This document shows positions 1 to 9,939 of a DNA stretch of 64,000 nucleotides, piece by piece. The stretch is taken from assembly GCA_030267565.1 (NCBI GenBank), contig BRXU01000002.1:2417501-2481500 (forward strand), read 5' to 3'. The notes beneath the pieces were generated by a model, which made no database searches, was not told the origin of the DNA, and saw nothing but the letters and a program-made list of their open reading frames with translations. The stretch comes from Pleodorina starrii. Its lineage: Eukaryota > Chlorophyta > Chlorophyceae > Chlamydomonadales > Volvocaceae. The first letter of the stretch is position 1. Each line of letters begins with the position of its first letter. The translations under genes and the position numbers were made by a program.

Positions 1-168
<168 letters not shown>

Positions 169-229
169 TACGCCCGGCCGGTAGCCGAGGCGTGGGTTAT
201 GGGGGCAGAGGGGGTGGGGTGACGGGTTT

Positions 230-894
230 TGTAGCAGCTGTACGACAGTGCGGCTAGGCTATAAGAGCCTAAGCTACACCTGTACAAACAACTCGAGTTG
301 TGGTGTATCGAGCATCAGGAATAAATTCCCGAGGTGTGAAGATCGAGTCTCACAGAGCTCATCACATATCATTCTCACAGAGCCGTCAACGTCCGGACTG
401 TGAAGTCAATTCGAACTGTGCCAGAGGTAGTCACGACCTACGCCTGGTGTAAACCGGAAACATCCGGTGTGCCCGCTGACAAAGTGTGCAATGTGAGCAC
501 AAATATCGCGGCTGGTGCGAAACGTAAGTACCACCGGCAGTGATCCGACCCACTGGGGCCTCCAGTTCGAATCACGCGGCCCGCACTGGCCCCTGGGCTA
601 GTGGGCCCGCCTAACTTCAGACCTCAACACAAAGCAGTCCGAATAAAACAGGCTTGTGCTCGAAAAACTCCGAACCGAAAGGGCTATCTGTAGGAGTCCA
701 GAGACGCTCTAGGACCATACCTCAGGTTCTCTGAGGAGCATGGTAGGGGTAGGTAATGGTGAGCACACAGGCTCGGATCCCAATAACACGGGAGCCGGGA
801 CGGTCTCCCTTCAAAGGGGGGAGAGTGTAGCAGCTGTACGACAGTGCGGCTAGGCTATAAGAGCCTAAGCTACACCTGTACAAACAACTCGAGT
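230..894 (+). mobile_element. Candidate TRIM (miniature LTR retrotransposon)
   Basis: Two identical 69-bp direct repeats, 230-298 and 826-894, both begin TGTAGCAG and flank about 530 bp with no credible ORF. Two bases after the first repeat comes TGGTGTATCGAGCATCA (301-317), placed and starting with TGG like a primer-binding site. Directly before the second repeat is a purine run, AAAGGGGGGAGAG (813-825), placed like a polypurine tract. This order, with no coding capacity and a size under 1 kb, is that of a terminal-repeat retrotransposon in miniature. Weak points: the repeats do not end in CA where they diverge, and no target duplication is visible (GGTTT on the left, GGCCT on the right). 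Another reading is a 95-bp terminal unit 826-920, whose ends TGTAGCAG and CTGCTACA are inverted repeats, with a truncated left copy. Confidence 0.5.
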
Positions 895-991
895 GGCCTT
901 TAGCAAGTAAGACTGCTACAGTTTACGTAGTGACTAAAGTGCCTGCGGAAAGCAGTTTTCGCAATGTCAGACTCAGCGATGCGAATGTCGT

Positions 992-1273
992 TGTTGTAGT
1001 GAGATACGTAGGTAAATACCTTTGTCTCAGGCCGGCACTGCCCCGGCCACGGTATTTACTACCGTGCTCAGAATCGAATCAGAACTTAACGTCCAGTCAT
1101 CGTTCTTTCTGTGAGCAAAGACGGCTTCGAGATTCGTGATTGTCGTACAGATTCTAGAATACTCGTTCAAGAGATATTCTATACTATTCGGAAGGTTCTG
1201 TTATCGGTAATTCGATAATCATAATCATATTCAATAATTCGTATAAGTACTGTGTAGCCATCACGCTACAACA
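992..1273 (-). repeat. 3' LTR of the chromovirus
   Basis: 282 bp, starting TGTTGTAG and ending CTACAACA, matching the copy at 6944-7225. In element orientation it follows the polypurine tract at once. The pol frame runs into it: the stop codon at 1261-1263 lies inside the LTR, so the last Pol residues are LTR-encoded. Confidence 0.96.
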
Positions 1274-4200
1274 GCTGCCTCCCCCCCCGAGGAACCAGCG
1301 TCCGCGCTGTGTTCCGGGTGAGTTTTCCAATATTCGTTCACCAATTCGTCTGGAACGTCCTTCGAATCAAGCCACGTGTTGTGTTCGTCACCGTAGCCTT
1401 GCCACTGTACCAGGAAGCGATACAAAGTCCGTCGGCGTAACTTCCGTTCTTCGTGTTTCACAATTTTCGAAATAACCCAAACGGGTCGGGAAGTTTCACC
1501 ATCGATTTCCAAAGGCGGAGGTGGATTCGTAGGTCCATTCGACACGTCAGTACGATATGGACGTAGCAGAGACACATGGAAGACATCGTGGAATCGATAT
1601 TCAGGAGGCAACTTCAGTCGAAACGCAACGGGATTGATGCGTTCTGTGATCGTAAAAGGTCCAATGAATTTCGGCATCAATTTTCGTGTTCCTGCTTGCA
1701 AAGAAAGGTTTCGAGTGCTCAACAGGACTTGTTGTCCAACAGAGAGAGTGATTTTTCGACGGTTTCGACTCTCCTGTACCAAAGCGCGATCTTGAGCAGC
1801 TTCGTAAAATCGTTTCGCAAGTTTCAACCGATCGTGTAGTGTATCAACGTAATCTTTCGCGACGGGAACGGCATCACCCAGTTCCAACTGCAAAGGAGTT
1901 CGAGGGTGGAAACCGTAGTTCAAGAAGAAGGGGGAATGTCCCGTTGTTCGATTTTTCAGATTGTTAATCGAGAACTCAGCAGCGTCGAGATGCTGATCCC
2001 ATTCGTGCGGATCATGCGTCGCATAGTGTCGTAGCATGTCGCCGAGAACGCGATTAATTCGCTCCGTCTGTCCATCGGATTCGGGGTGAAAAGCCGTACT
2101 GGTATGTTGCTTCGCACCAGCGCGTTTCAACAACGCAGGCAGGAAATGCCCTTTGAATCGTGGATCGCGGTCGGAAATAATCGTTTTCGGCATTCCATGA
2201 AGTCGTACCACGTTATGGAACATCAAATCCGCAGTTTGGATCGCGGTTGCGGTCGTACGGCACGGAGCTAAATGTACCATTTTCGTGAGGCGATCTACAA
2301 AGACGAGGATCGCATCAAAATGCCGTTTCGTCTTCGGAAGTCCCACAACGAAATCCATGGACACACTGTCCCAAGGCATTTCAGGAATCGGCAAAGGTCG
2401 TAATTCCCCAAACGGCAAACCGGATGCAGGTTTAGTCCGTTGGCAAGTATCGCACTTCGCAACGAAGTCGGTCACATCAGCTCGAAGGGTTGGCCACCAG
2501 AAATTTCGTTGGACGAGTTCGATAGTTCGGTCACGACCTGGATGGCCAGACAACGTGTCAGCATGGGCTCGAGCGATGATTTCGTGCTTCAATGCAGGAT
2601 CGTTAGGAACAACGATTCGCCATTGGTTCTCCTCCTCTTCCAAAACGTAAAATCCGCCAGGATGTGTGATCAGTGAACGAGTGTTTTTCGGATTTTGGAA
2701 GTAAGCGTCGCGCTGCGTGGCTTCAGCCAGCCGAGTGAGGAGGGGCGAATCAGAGGAAGGTTCGACCGCACAGAGAATCGTGGCCAGATTCGGGTGCCGG
2801 GATAAAGCGTCGGCAACGACGTTCAATTTGCCAGGACGATAAACCCAGTCGAAATTGAACTGTTCGAGAAATTCGATCCATCGGGCCTGTCGTCGACTGA
2901 TATGCGTCTGCGTCTTCAAGTATGTCAGGGGGTGATGGTCAGTCACCAGAGTGAAGGGAATGTTACTCTGCAAGTAACAACGCCACTCACGTAGTGCGTT
3001 CACAACGCCAAGAAGTTCTTGTTCGCCAGTCGCATAATTTCGTTCAGCCGGAGAAAATTTGCGGCTCGTGAAGGCAACGGGACGTCCGTCCTGAAGTAGG
3101 ACAGCGCCAGTGCCGTTCAAAGAGGCATCGGAAACCACTTCGAAAGGTCGTTCGAAATCAGGGTATGACAAAAGGACGTCAGTCGACAGGCGGTTCTTGA
3201 TGGATTCAAAAGCAGCCAACGCCTGTGGTGGCCACTGGTCCGGGAGGCGCGAATTGGAGAAAAGATCCGTGAGCGGCGCGGCCAGAGAAGCAAAATTTCG
3301 GATAAATCGGCGAAAGTAATTCGCAAGGCCAACAAAGGCCCGCAACTCGCTCAGGTCTTTGGGTAACGGCCATGTTCGAATCGCTTCCACCTTTTTCGGA
3401 TCCATTCGAATTCCGTCCGCACAAACCACGTGACCAAGGTATTTCACTTCAGATCGCCAAAATTCGCATTTCGATAATTTGGCTTTCAAGTCGTGCTTAC
3501 GGAGAGTTTCGAGCACCAATCGTAGATGATTCGCATGCTCCTCTGGTGTTTTCGAGTAGATGAGAATGTCATCCAGGTAGACGGTTACGAATCGATGCAT
3601 GTAGGGTGCGAAAATTCGGTTCATCGTCGCTTGGAACGTTGCGGGAGCGTTCGAAAGACCAAAAGGCAGCACCAACCATTCGAAATGTCCGAGCGGCGTG
3701 TTAAAAGCCGTTTTCGGAACGTCGTCGGGATGAATTCGCAGTTGGTGGTAACCAGAGGCCAAATCAAGTGCCGTAAAAAGACGTGCGCCCGACAAACGAT
3801 CAAGCGTGTCATCGATTCGAGGCAGAGGATAGCGGTTCTTAATCGTGATTCGGTTCAGGGCTCGATAATCGATACACATTCGAAGCTCTCCAGTCTTCTT
3901 GGTCACGAAAAGGATCGGCGCACCGTAGGGCGAAGTGGAGGGTTGGATCATCCCTTTCGCCAAAAGTTCTTTCACTTGTTTTTCGACCTCTTCCTTTTCC
4001 AGGAGAGACAACCGATATTGTGGTCGGAAAACAGGTTGCGCGTCAGGTTCGAGCGGGATAGTATGATGCACACCACGGTCAGGTGGCAACCCGGTAATGG
4101 GGGCAAAAACGTCCGCGTAATCGTGAAGAATTGTCGAGAGTTCGCGATTCGCTTCGATATCGGGTGGAAGATTGATTTCGGGTTCGAGCGAATTAACCTG

Positions 4201-5301
4201 TGGAACGGGGCTGGGGAAAGATGCGGTCTGAGAATCGAGAGGGCGGACAACCACCAGCAACCCGCGAGAACCGGGTGACTCGCACAGGTCTCGCAATGCG
4301 CGTTCCGCGGATACCACAGACGTGCGCTTAGGCGCTTTTTCGAGAAAATTCGTTTCGATAGGAATCGGATCGTCGGTCGGAATGGGAGGTGCTTGTAAAG
4401 CGCGCAGCACAAACTGCCCACCGTTCGGCCGTTGGAGGGTAAGCTCGCCACGCGCGGGCCTTAATCGCGCGTCGAAGCGAGACAAGAAGTTCGAGCCAAG
4501 GATTACGTCAGCGGAGACAGTCATGCTTGGAAGGACGAGCAGACGTACGTCGGTTCCAAAACAGTCGAGGCGCAATCGAGCACGACATTCGCCAAGAATG
4601 GGGCTAGTCGACTGATCCGCTAAGCGTACCGGCGCGAAAGGAGTAGGCAAGAGTCGTAATCCGAGCTTGGTAGCCAGGGTCTGGGAGATGAAACAATGTG
4701 TAGCGCCTGTGTCTGGAAGAACTCGTACCGCCGTGGCGCCAAGTCGACCCGCAAAAAGGTTCAGTTGCGCATTACCATCAGTAACGGCGCATTTCGGTTC
4801 GACGGGTTGACCTTTCGGAGGATCCCACCAGAGTTCATGGCTAGTCGTTTCACGTGTCGGATCGGGAAAGTCGAGTCGTTTCGATTTGTACAGCTGAGTC
4901 CCCTCCGGCAGGGTCATAAGTCGTGTCATGCCATGAAGAAGGCTACGAACGTTTCGCAGATCAGCCGGAACAAGGATACACGCTGAGATGCTCGGATCGA
5001 ATGCCTTGCAGGTTCGGTAGTGTCGTAAGAAAGACGCGAGAAGATGAACGGGAGGGTTCATCCAGATGGTGTGGCCGGAACAATCGAAAGTAAGGAAAGA
5101 GCGGGTCGGAGAAGCGAAAACCTTACAAATCGAGTTACTGCCGTCATCGTTGGCAGCGGCGTCCAGGGTAAATGTTCGTCCAATGCGCTCCTCAAGCTGC
5201 GCAATTAGGTCAAGGTCAATCATGCGCGAGTCGTAATCGGGAGCTAGTTTCGAAACGTTCGACCCAGTACGTCCGCCACACAAAAACGACTGGGCAACTC
5301 C
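1261..5301 (-). CDS. Pol polyprotein: MTase-like, PR, RT, RNase H, IN, chromodomain
   Basis: About 1,346 codons, in the same frame as gag and directly after its TAG. No ATG is available at the start: the triplet at 5283 is TTG and the first in-frame ATG is 20 codons later. Numbering from 5283: residues 20-135 resemble phage Dam-type N6-adenine methyltransferases (FTLDAAAND, then IWMNPPV at 73-79); the aspartic protease has DTGATH at 191-196; RT has YLDD at 569-572; RNase H has [14 protein letters not shown] and TDHHPL; integrase has an HHCC zinc motif, then [15 protein letters not shown] and DGQTERINR carrying the D,D,E residues; a chromodomain ([27 protein letters not shown]) closes the protein. 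The chromodomain is the chromovirus hallmark and is thought to direct insertion to modified chromatin. No frameshift or internal stop is seen. Confidence 0.93.
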   Translation of the reverse strand, partial: GVAQSFLCGGRTGSNVSKLAPDYDSRMIDLDLIAQLEERIGRTFTLDAAANDDGSNSICKVFASPTRSFLTFDCSGHTIWMNPPVHLLASFLRHYRTCKAFDPSISACILVPADLRNVRSLLHGMTRLMTLPEGTQLYKSKRLDFPDPTRETTSHELWWDPPKGQPVEPKCAVTDGNAQLNLFAGRLGATAVRVLPDTGATHCFISQTLATKLGLRLLPTPFAPVRLADQSTSPILGECRARLRLDCFGTDVRLLVLPSMTVSADVILGSNFLSRFDARLRPARGELTLQRPNGGQFVLRALQAPPIPTDDPIPIETNFLEKAPKRTSVVSAERALRDLCESPGSRGLLVVVRPLDSQTASFPSPVPQVNSLEPEINLPPDIEANRELSTILHDYADVFAPITGLPPDRGVHHTIPLEPDAQPVFRPQYRLSLLEKEEVEKQVKELLAKGMIQPSTSPYGAPILFVTKKTGELRMCIDYRALNRITIKNRYPLPRIDDTLDRLSGARLFTALDLASGYHQLRIHPDDVPKTAFNTPLGHFEWLVLPFGLSNAPATFQATMNRIFAPYMHRFVTVYLDDILIYSKTPEEHANHLRLVLETLRKHDLKAKLSKCEFWRSEVKYLGHVVCADGIRMDPKKVEAIRTWPLPKDLSELRAFVGLANYFRRFIRNFASLAAPLTDLFSNSRLPDQWPPQALAAFESIKNRLSTDVLLSYPDFERPFEVVSDASLNGTGAVLLQDGRPVAFTSRKFSPAERNYATGEQELLGVVNALREWRCYLQSNIPFTLVTDHHPLTYLKTQTHISRRQARWIEFLEQFNFDWVYRPGKLNVVADALSRHPNLATILCAVEPSSDSPLLTRLAEATQRDAYFQNPKNTRSLITHPGGFYVLEEEENQWRIVVPNDPALKHEIIARAHADTLSGHPGRDRTIELVQRNFWWPTLRADVTDFVAKCDTCQRTKPASGLPFGELRPLPIPEMPWDSVSMDFVVGLPKTKRHFDAILVFVDRLTKMVHLAPCRTTATAIQTADLMFHNVVRLHGMPKTIISDRDPRFKGHFLPALLKRAGAKQHTSTAFHPESDGQTERINRVLGDMLRHYATHDPHEWDQHLDAAEFSINNLKNRTTGHSPFFLNYGFHPRTPLQLELGDAVPVAKDYVDTLHDRLKLAKRFYEAAQDRALVQESRNRRKITLSVGQQVLLSTRNLSLQAGTRKLMPKFIGPFTITERINPVAFRLKLPPEYRFHDVFHVSLLRPYRTDVSNGPTNPPPPLEIDGETSRPVWVISKIVKHEERKLRRRTLYRFLVQWQGYGDEHNTWLDSKDVPDELVNEYWKTHPEHSADAGSSGGEAAVVA
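1274..1289 (-). other. Polypurine tract
   Basis: On the minus strand a run of eight G followed by AGGCAGC directly abuts the 3' LTR, the position and composition of a plus-strand priming site. It also codes for part of the Pol C terminus (Gly/Glu-rich). Confidence 0.75.
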
Positions 5302-6708
5302 CTACTTCGGGTGCGGGATTCCCGGGCACGCGGCCTTAATGTGCTTAGCCTGCTGCCCGCACTTAAAGCATCGTCCCTGGTCCATCCATTCGAACTTCGC
5401 CTTGTTCGTCAAAAACGTTCCGGGAACTAGGGGGTTCGGGACGTTCGACGGTTCGTTGGGCTTCTCTTCCGCCATCCGAAAGGCCCACTGCATCGCTTTC
5501 GACATGACACGCCCAGGCCGCGCCGGAGTCGCCTCGTCAGTGCGCGCCTGGTTCGCAGCGGTCGAGTCGCGGTTGTGGCCCTGACGGTCCTGTCGAGATC
5601 GCTTGTTGACAGCTTCAACCCACGACGAGGTCGATGGTCGTTTGCCGTTGTCGTTGGCGTCCTGTCGGGAGTTTCGGGAACGTTTCTTAGAACCAGAGGC
5701 CGCGTAATGCAAAGAAGCGCGCGACTGGCCCTGGGCCCGTGCCTTAAGCTTCTTTTCTTCGCCAATGGCATAGTCGACAAGGTCGGTCAAGTTCGCGAAT
5801 TCGTTGCCATTGCTATCGACACGGCACTGAGCTTGCAGTTCGCGAATCAGGCCCTTACGAAACATCTTCACCAAGGCCTTCGAGTCAGTAAATTTCGTAC
5901 GGCGAGCGATTTCCCGAAAACGAGCATTGTATTCGGCAACACCCTTCGCCGGATCCATTCGCACTTGACCCTCAAGCAACTGTTCGAGCGCTTCGTCTTC
6001 CTTCGTGCGCACCTTGGGGTCGAAGCGGTTCAGAAAATCGCGGAGGAGTTCGGTCAGATCGAACGGCTTGTTGGACTGCTTCTGCTCCCTTCGCCAGTCA
6101 GCCAGCCAGTCCTGAGCACCGGGCGGGTACTCCTTCACCGCCGTTCGGAACTGCCAAACGGAATCTTCGAGCTGGTTCGGGATGAATCGCACAGCCCACT
6201 CCTGGAAGTCGTTCACAAAGTTGTCCAGGGATCCGTCCTTCGATGGCTGCGGGGGTTCGTTTTTCAAGTGAGGTCGCAGTTCAGTCCGGTTCGAAACTCC
6301 ATTCAAAGCAAAACGATCAGCATCAGAATCGTTTCGAGTGCTTACCGATGGCACTGGGGGTCGCGATCCTGATGCGCTCGCGTTGGCCAAATCGGCCTGC
6401 GCGCGAACCAGTTCGAGTTCGGCCTGCTTCAGCTTCAACTGCGTTTCAGCGAGCTGAATCTGAGCAGCAATATCGGGGTTCGAAGGTCCAGTCGCCGCCT
6501 CGGCGCCGGTCGGAGTCGGAGTCGGCGCGGTCCGAGCAGGCGGCGGCTGCTGCCGTTGCTGCTGTTGCCGCTGTTGCTGCTGGGTCGTGTTCGCAGGGTT
6601 CGAAAGGTTCGTAGGGTTCGTAGGGTTCGTAGGGTTCACGTTGTTCGTGTTGCCATCTACGGTCATAGGATCGTTCGGCAAAGTGTTCGTCTCTGTCGGG
6701 TCGGTCAT
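5302..6708 (-). CDS. Gag protein of the chromovirus
   Basis: A 468-residue structural protein expected to form the retrotransposon particle. It begins at a true ATG (6706-6708). The N terminus has low-complexity Asn-Pro-Thr repeats, coded by a 9-bp tandem repeat near 6600-6640, then Gln- and Pro-rich stretches. The middle (about residues 150-330) has the helical retrotransposon gag core, with DWLADWRREQ and AEYNARFREIARRTKF. Near the C terminus is one zinc knuckle, C-x2-C-x5-H-x4-C (CFKCGQQAKHIKAAC), one residue longer than the classical CCHC spacing. It ends at TAG (5302-5304), after which the same frame continues into pol, so Gag-Pol would need read-through of this codon. Confidence 0.9.
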   Translation of the reverse strand: MTDPTETNTLPNDPMTVDGNTNNVNPTNPTNPTNLSNPANTTQQQQRQQQQRQQPPPARTAPTPTPTGAEAATGPSNPDIAAQIQLAETQLKLKQAELELVRAQADLANASASGSRPPVPSVSTRNDSDADRFALNGVSNRTELRPHLKNEPPQPSKDGSLDNFVNDFQEWAVRFIPNQLEDSVWQFRTAVKEYPPGAQDWLADWRREQKQSNKPFDLTELLRDFLNRFDPKVRTKEDEALEQLLEGQVRMDPAKGVAEYNARFREIARRTKFTDSKALVKMFRKGLIRELQAQCRVDSNGNEFANLTDLVDYAIGEEKKLKARAQGQSRASLHYAASGSKKRSRNSRQDANDNGKRPSTSSWVEAVNKRSRQDRQGHNRDSTAANQARTDEATPARPGRVMSKAMQWAFRMAEEKPNEPSNVPNPLVPGTFLTNKAKFEWMDQGRCFKCGQQAKHIKAACPGIPHPK

Positions 6709-6924
6709 AGCTGAACGTTAGCGTATTGCAAACCTGAGATGCAGAGTCGCGCGAGTAGCTCGCGAATGAACACTGCGTCAGTCAGACGGCTTGCTGGCAA
6801 GTCACTCAGCATGAACCACTCTGAACCGAAGCCGTAGCGACCTAACGCGTGAAGCACCGCCGACGACTTGAGACTAGCAAGTCGTGCGGCTCGTTCGTCT
6901 GGTGTAAAGTCGAAGCGAGTCAGT

Positions 6925-6939
6925 GTTGCTGAGACACCA
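6925..6939 (-). other. Candidate primer-binding site
   Basis: In element orientation the internal region begins TCTT and then TGGTGTCTCAGCAAC. The TGG start, four bases inside the 5' LTR, is what a site pairing with a tRNA 3' CCA end looks like. The tRNA was not identified; it is not the common initiator-Met type site (TGGTATCAGAGC). Confidence 0.55.
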
Positions 6940-6943
6940 AAGA

Positions 6944-7225
6944 TGTTGTAGTGAGATACGTAGGTAAATACCTTTGTCTCAGGCCGGCACTGCCCCGGCC
7001 ACGGTATTTACTACCGTGCTCAGAATCGAATCAGAACTTAACGTCCAGTCATCGTTCTTTCTGTGAGCAAAGACGGCTTCGAGATTCGTGATTGTCGTAC
7101 AGATTCTAGAATACTCGTTCAAGAGATATTCTATACTATTCGGAAGGTTCTGTTATCGGTAATTCGATAATCATAATCATATTCAATAATTCGTATAAGT
7201 ACTGTGTAGCCATCACGCTACAACA
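6944..7225 (-). repeat. 5' LTR of the chromovirus
   Basis: 282 bp, matching the LTR at 992-1273, with the same 8-bp inverted ends and followed on its right by the target duplication GTCGT. It should carry the element's promoter, but no specific core motif could be assigned. Confidence 0.96.
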
Positions 7226-9939
7226 GTCGTGCTGGGCCCCCACCTGCTGTGCAAAGGGGGCTCTAACAGAGTGTCCAGTCTGTTTGGAGATCCAGGTCCG
7301 AGGACCTGCTGGATGCATGGCGGCAGACAACTTCGTCGTCAACTCGTCATCGTCAGCCGCCTTACCTTAGAAATTCATGGCTGGAGGTGGTTGCTAATTC
7401 GTCGACAGGCGCTATCGTTCAGTCTGTTCAGTTTCTTTTTGCCGGGGTAGATAGCCGGAGGTTGTGTTAATTGGCTGGGGTTGGCGCACACGCATGCATC
7501 GCGTGCGCCGCCGCTGTACATGGCGTCGGGACAATTGTACGTGTTATGGGTTCCTACCGTTGACGTCACTTCAGTTGAGCGCGCGCGTTGCCTTCTAGGT
7601 GAGCGCGTTCTGCTGTTCTGTCGGGTACGTCGTCGTTTTACTTGCCTACCATCATGCTGTCCGCGTCTCACCGCCGATCTTCTACGGTAATTCTGTTTAC
7701 ACGGGCAAATATACTTGTTTCGACCTCTGCTGACAACGAAGCCCCCGTCAGCCAGGCCAACCCCCCTCGACAATACCTGCTGTACCTGTTAATACGTTTC
7801 GTTCCAGGGGTCACAGTATCGGACATCGAAGAGGATTTCCTCTCTTATGCATGTACGTACAGTCTAGCGCAGGACTATGCCATACGTCCCACGTACGTCC
7901 CACGGCAGGTTGGCGACTTAATCTTCGACACAGTTTTCCCTCGCCTGTCACGCACGGATTTGACACCCCTTTTGTTCATTCCGCGGCGTTGGCCTGTACA
8001 TACCGCCGTTGGATATTTTACGTAAAAAAACCACTTCGCGCTATACAGTACGATAATCCCGAGCGATAATCTAGATACGATATCGCAGCGGCTGCAAAAA
8101 CATTTATCGAGCGCAGAGTTGATGTGTGTTCGATTTTTTTCGCGCTTTTCGTTGCGCGTTTCCGGAATTCTCATATATGCGCTCGTCCATGCATATGTTC
8201 GTTCAAGTAGAAGTTTGTGGTAGTCTCCGCTCATCGCGCGCCGAAGTCGCATCAACGCCTCCGCGCCTAAAATTCATTGCAATCGGTGCCGCATTTTTTA
8301 TAATGGAACGCTGACATGACGGCGTGAAAGGAATCGCGCTTTCCATCGCGAACGGAAAGTGTCCTGCTCCGAAAGTGTCCTGTTCCCCCACGAAAAACCA
8401 GTCAGGGTTTCTGGTGTGGAGGGTTGGGCGCGGAGCTCTACCTGATGTGCCAGAGACGCATTGTGTCGTGACAGCAAGTTTTCCTTACAATTTCGTCATA
8501 AAACCGTACACGACCCGCCTACTTGCACGACGCACGCTTGCGCCTTCACGCTTCAATATCTCACAGAAGCGCGAGGCGACCTGAATAGCCCGCAGCTGAA
8601 CAGCCCGCAGCCAGTCAACTGTCCGTAGACCGGCTCCTGGGACTTACATAACGAACGAAACGCGAGCATCACAAAATTGCCGCGGTGATCCGTGGGTCAG
8701 CCACACGGGGTCACCTGCGAGACAACAGACCTGCAGTGCCCTCCTATCCAACGCTACAATCTCCTGATGAGCCCTGCTCGCTTTATCTACCGGTATTCTT
8801 CGACATTGATCAGAGGCAGGGCGGTTGAGAACCTGCGCTTTCATCGACGCACGCGCCCACCGAAGCAAATCTAGCGGCAGGGATAAATTAGCTTCAGAGA
8901 ATAATCACTCAGCCAACGACAACAACCGGGCCAGGCCCGCACACCCGACTCGGTATGTACTGTACGCCATTCCAATTATGAGTTTGGAAGGGTAATCCAC
9001 TAAGGGCCGTGGCCGTGACCAACGGTCACAAAAGCCCGGCATCATCCAGCGCAACGCAGGAGGTCGCTGCCAATCAATCACGACAACAAGAATCGCTATT
9101 GCCCCAATCACGGACATGGCTTTGCGTTGCCATGGCGGCAACCTTGGCTAAAACGCATGAACAATCTACAATAACACCACGATGCATCCAGTGTCGCACC
9201 GGTGTACGCATGTCCTATGTTGGGGCGTGACTGAATCTATGTACGACAACCCTGCTCCTGCACCCGCGTCCTGCCTCCCAACGTGAACGGCACACCCCAT
9301 ACACGCTGTAAACTGTATCACCAGCCGGGGCCCTGCGTTCTAAGTCAACCTCGAGAACCTAACCCATGCTGGAGCACGGCTAATCCTGCTTGCTGGAAAC
9401 ATCTCTGATGCCGGACTCTCGCTCTTCCTCTGCCGACCCTCCGCAATGACCTCTTCCAAGACGCCCACCCACCCCTGGCGCCAATCCCTACTCCGCTGCG
9501 ACTCTAAATACCACCAGCCCCATGGCCACCCCCTCAGCTACGATGTATTCTTTTTACCCCACCGTTGACACCCCCATGGTCCCCTAACCAAGCGCCGTTG
9601 AGCCTCATGACATGACGGGTCCCGCCAGCGGCCGCGTAGCGCTTGATGACAGGCAAAGCCACGCGCCGGTCATCACGGGCCCGCGCACAGCATGTCATAT
9701 GGCACGTTCCGGCCAGGTGCCACTCGTAACGGCCGTCCAGATCATACCGTAGACCGGTTCCTGGGCCGCTGTAACCTGGGGCCTAAGCACAGAAGCCCAA
9801 AAGTTGACGACCGCAGCAGCTTGAAGCGACGCCGTCGATAAAAAAAATGACGTTCAGGGTCTTCGCCGGCGGTGCCGGAGCCACCTCCGCCTGTTGGGTC
9901 CCCCGGGTTGGGCCCCCGACCCGCGGGTCACACGCTGAG
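7226..9939. other. Stretch without recognisable gene
   Basis: After the target duplication of the chromovirus there is moderate-GC sequence with only short ORFs on both strands. The longest (127 codons, about 7642-8025, plus) has no recognisable motif and no paired splice signals. No RNA gene or terminal-repeat element was recognised. Confidence 0.5.

Larger units (their letters stand above)
992..7225 (-). mobile_element. Complete Ty3/gypsy chromovirus LTR retrotransposon
   Basis: A 6,234-bp element on the minus strand. The two 282-bp LTRs (992-1273 and 6944-7225) show no difference on reading, and both have TGTTGTAG / CTACAACA ends. It is flanked by a 5-bp target duplication GTCGT (987-991 and 7226-7230). 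In element order: 5' LTR, candidate primer-binding site, gag (5302-6708), TAG, pol (1261-5301), polypurine tract, 3' LTR. Pol order is methyltransferase-like domain, protease, RT, RNase H, integrase, chromodomain, which places it among chromoviruses. Matching LTRs and open frames mean recent insertion and possible activity. The element is inserted in non-coding sequence just right of the candidate TRIM. Confidence 0.96.

Noticed and set aside
550..600. AGTTCGAATCA near 563 as a tRNA or SINE B box
   Set aside because: No A box at the right distance and no cloverleaf could be folded by eye.
5281..5283. TTG at 5283 as a genuine start of Pol
   Set aside because: It is only an alternative-start reading; the frame is continuous with gag through TAG and no initiation context supports TTG.
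7642..8025. 127-codon plus-strand ORF
   Set aside because: No motif, unremarkable composition and no splice partners; similar lengths occur by chance here.
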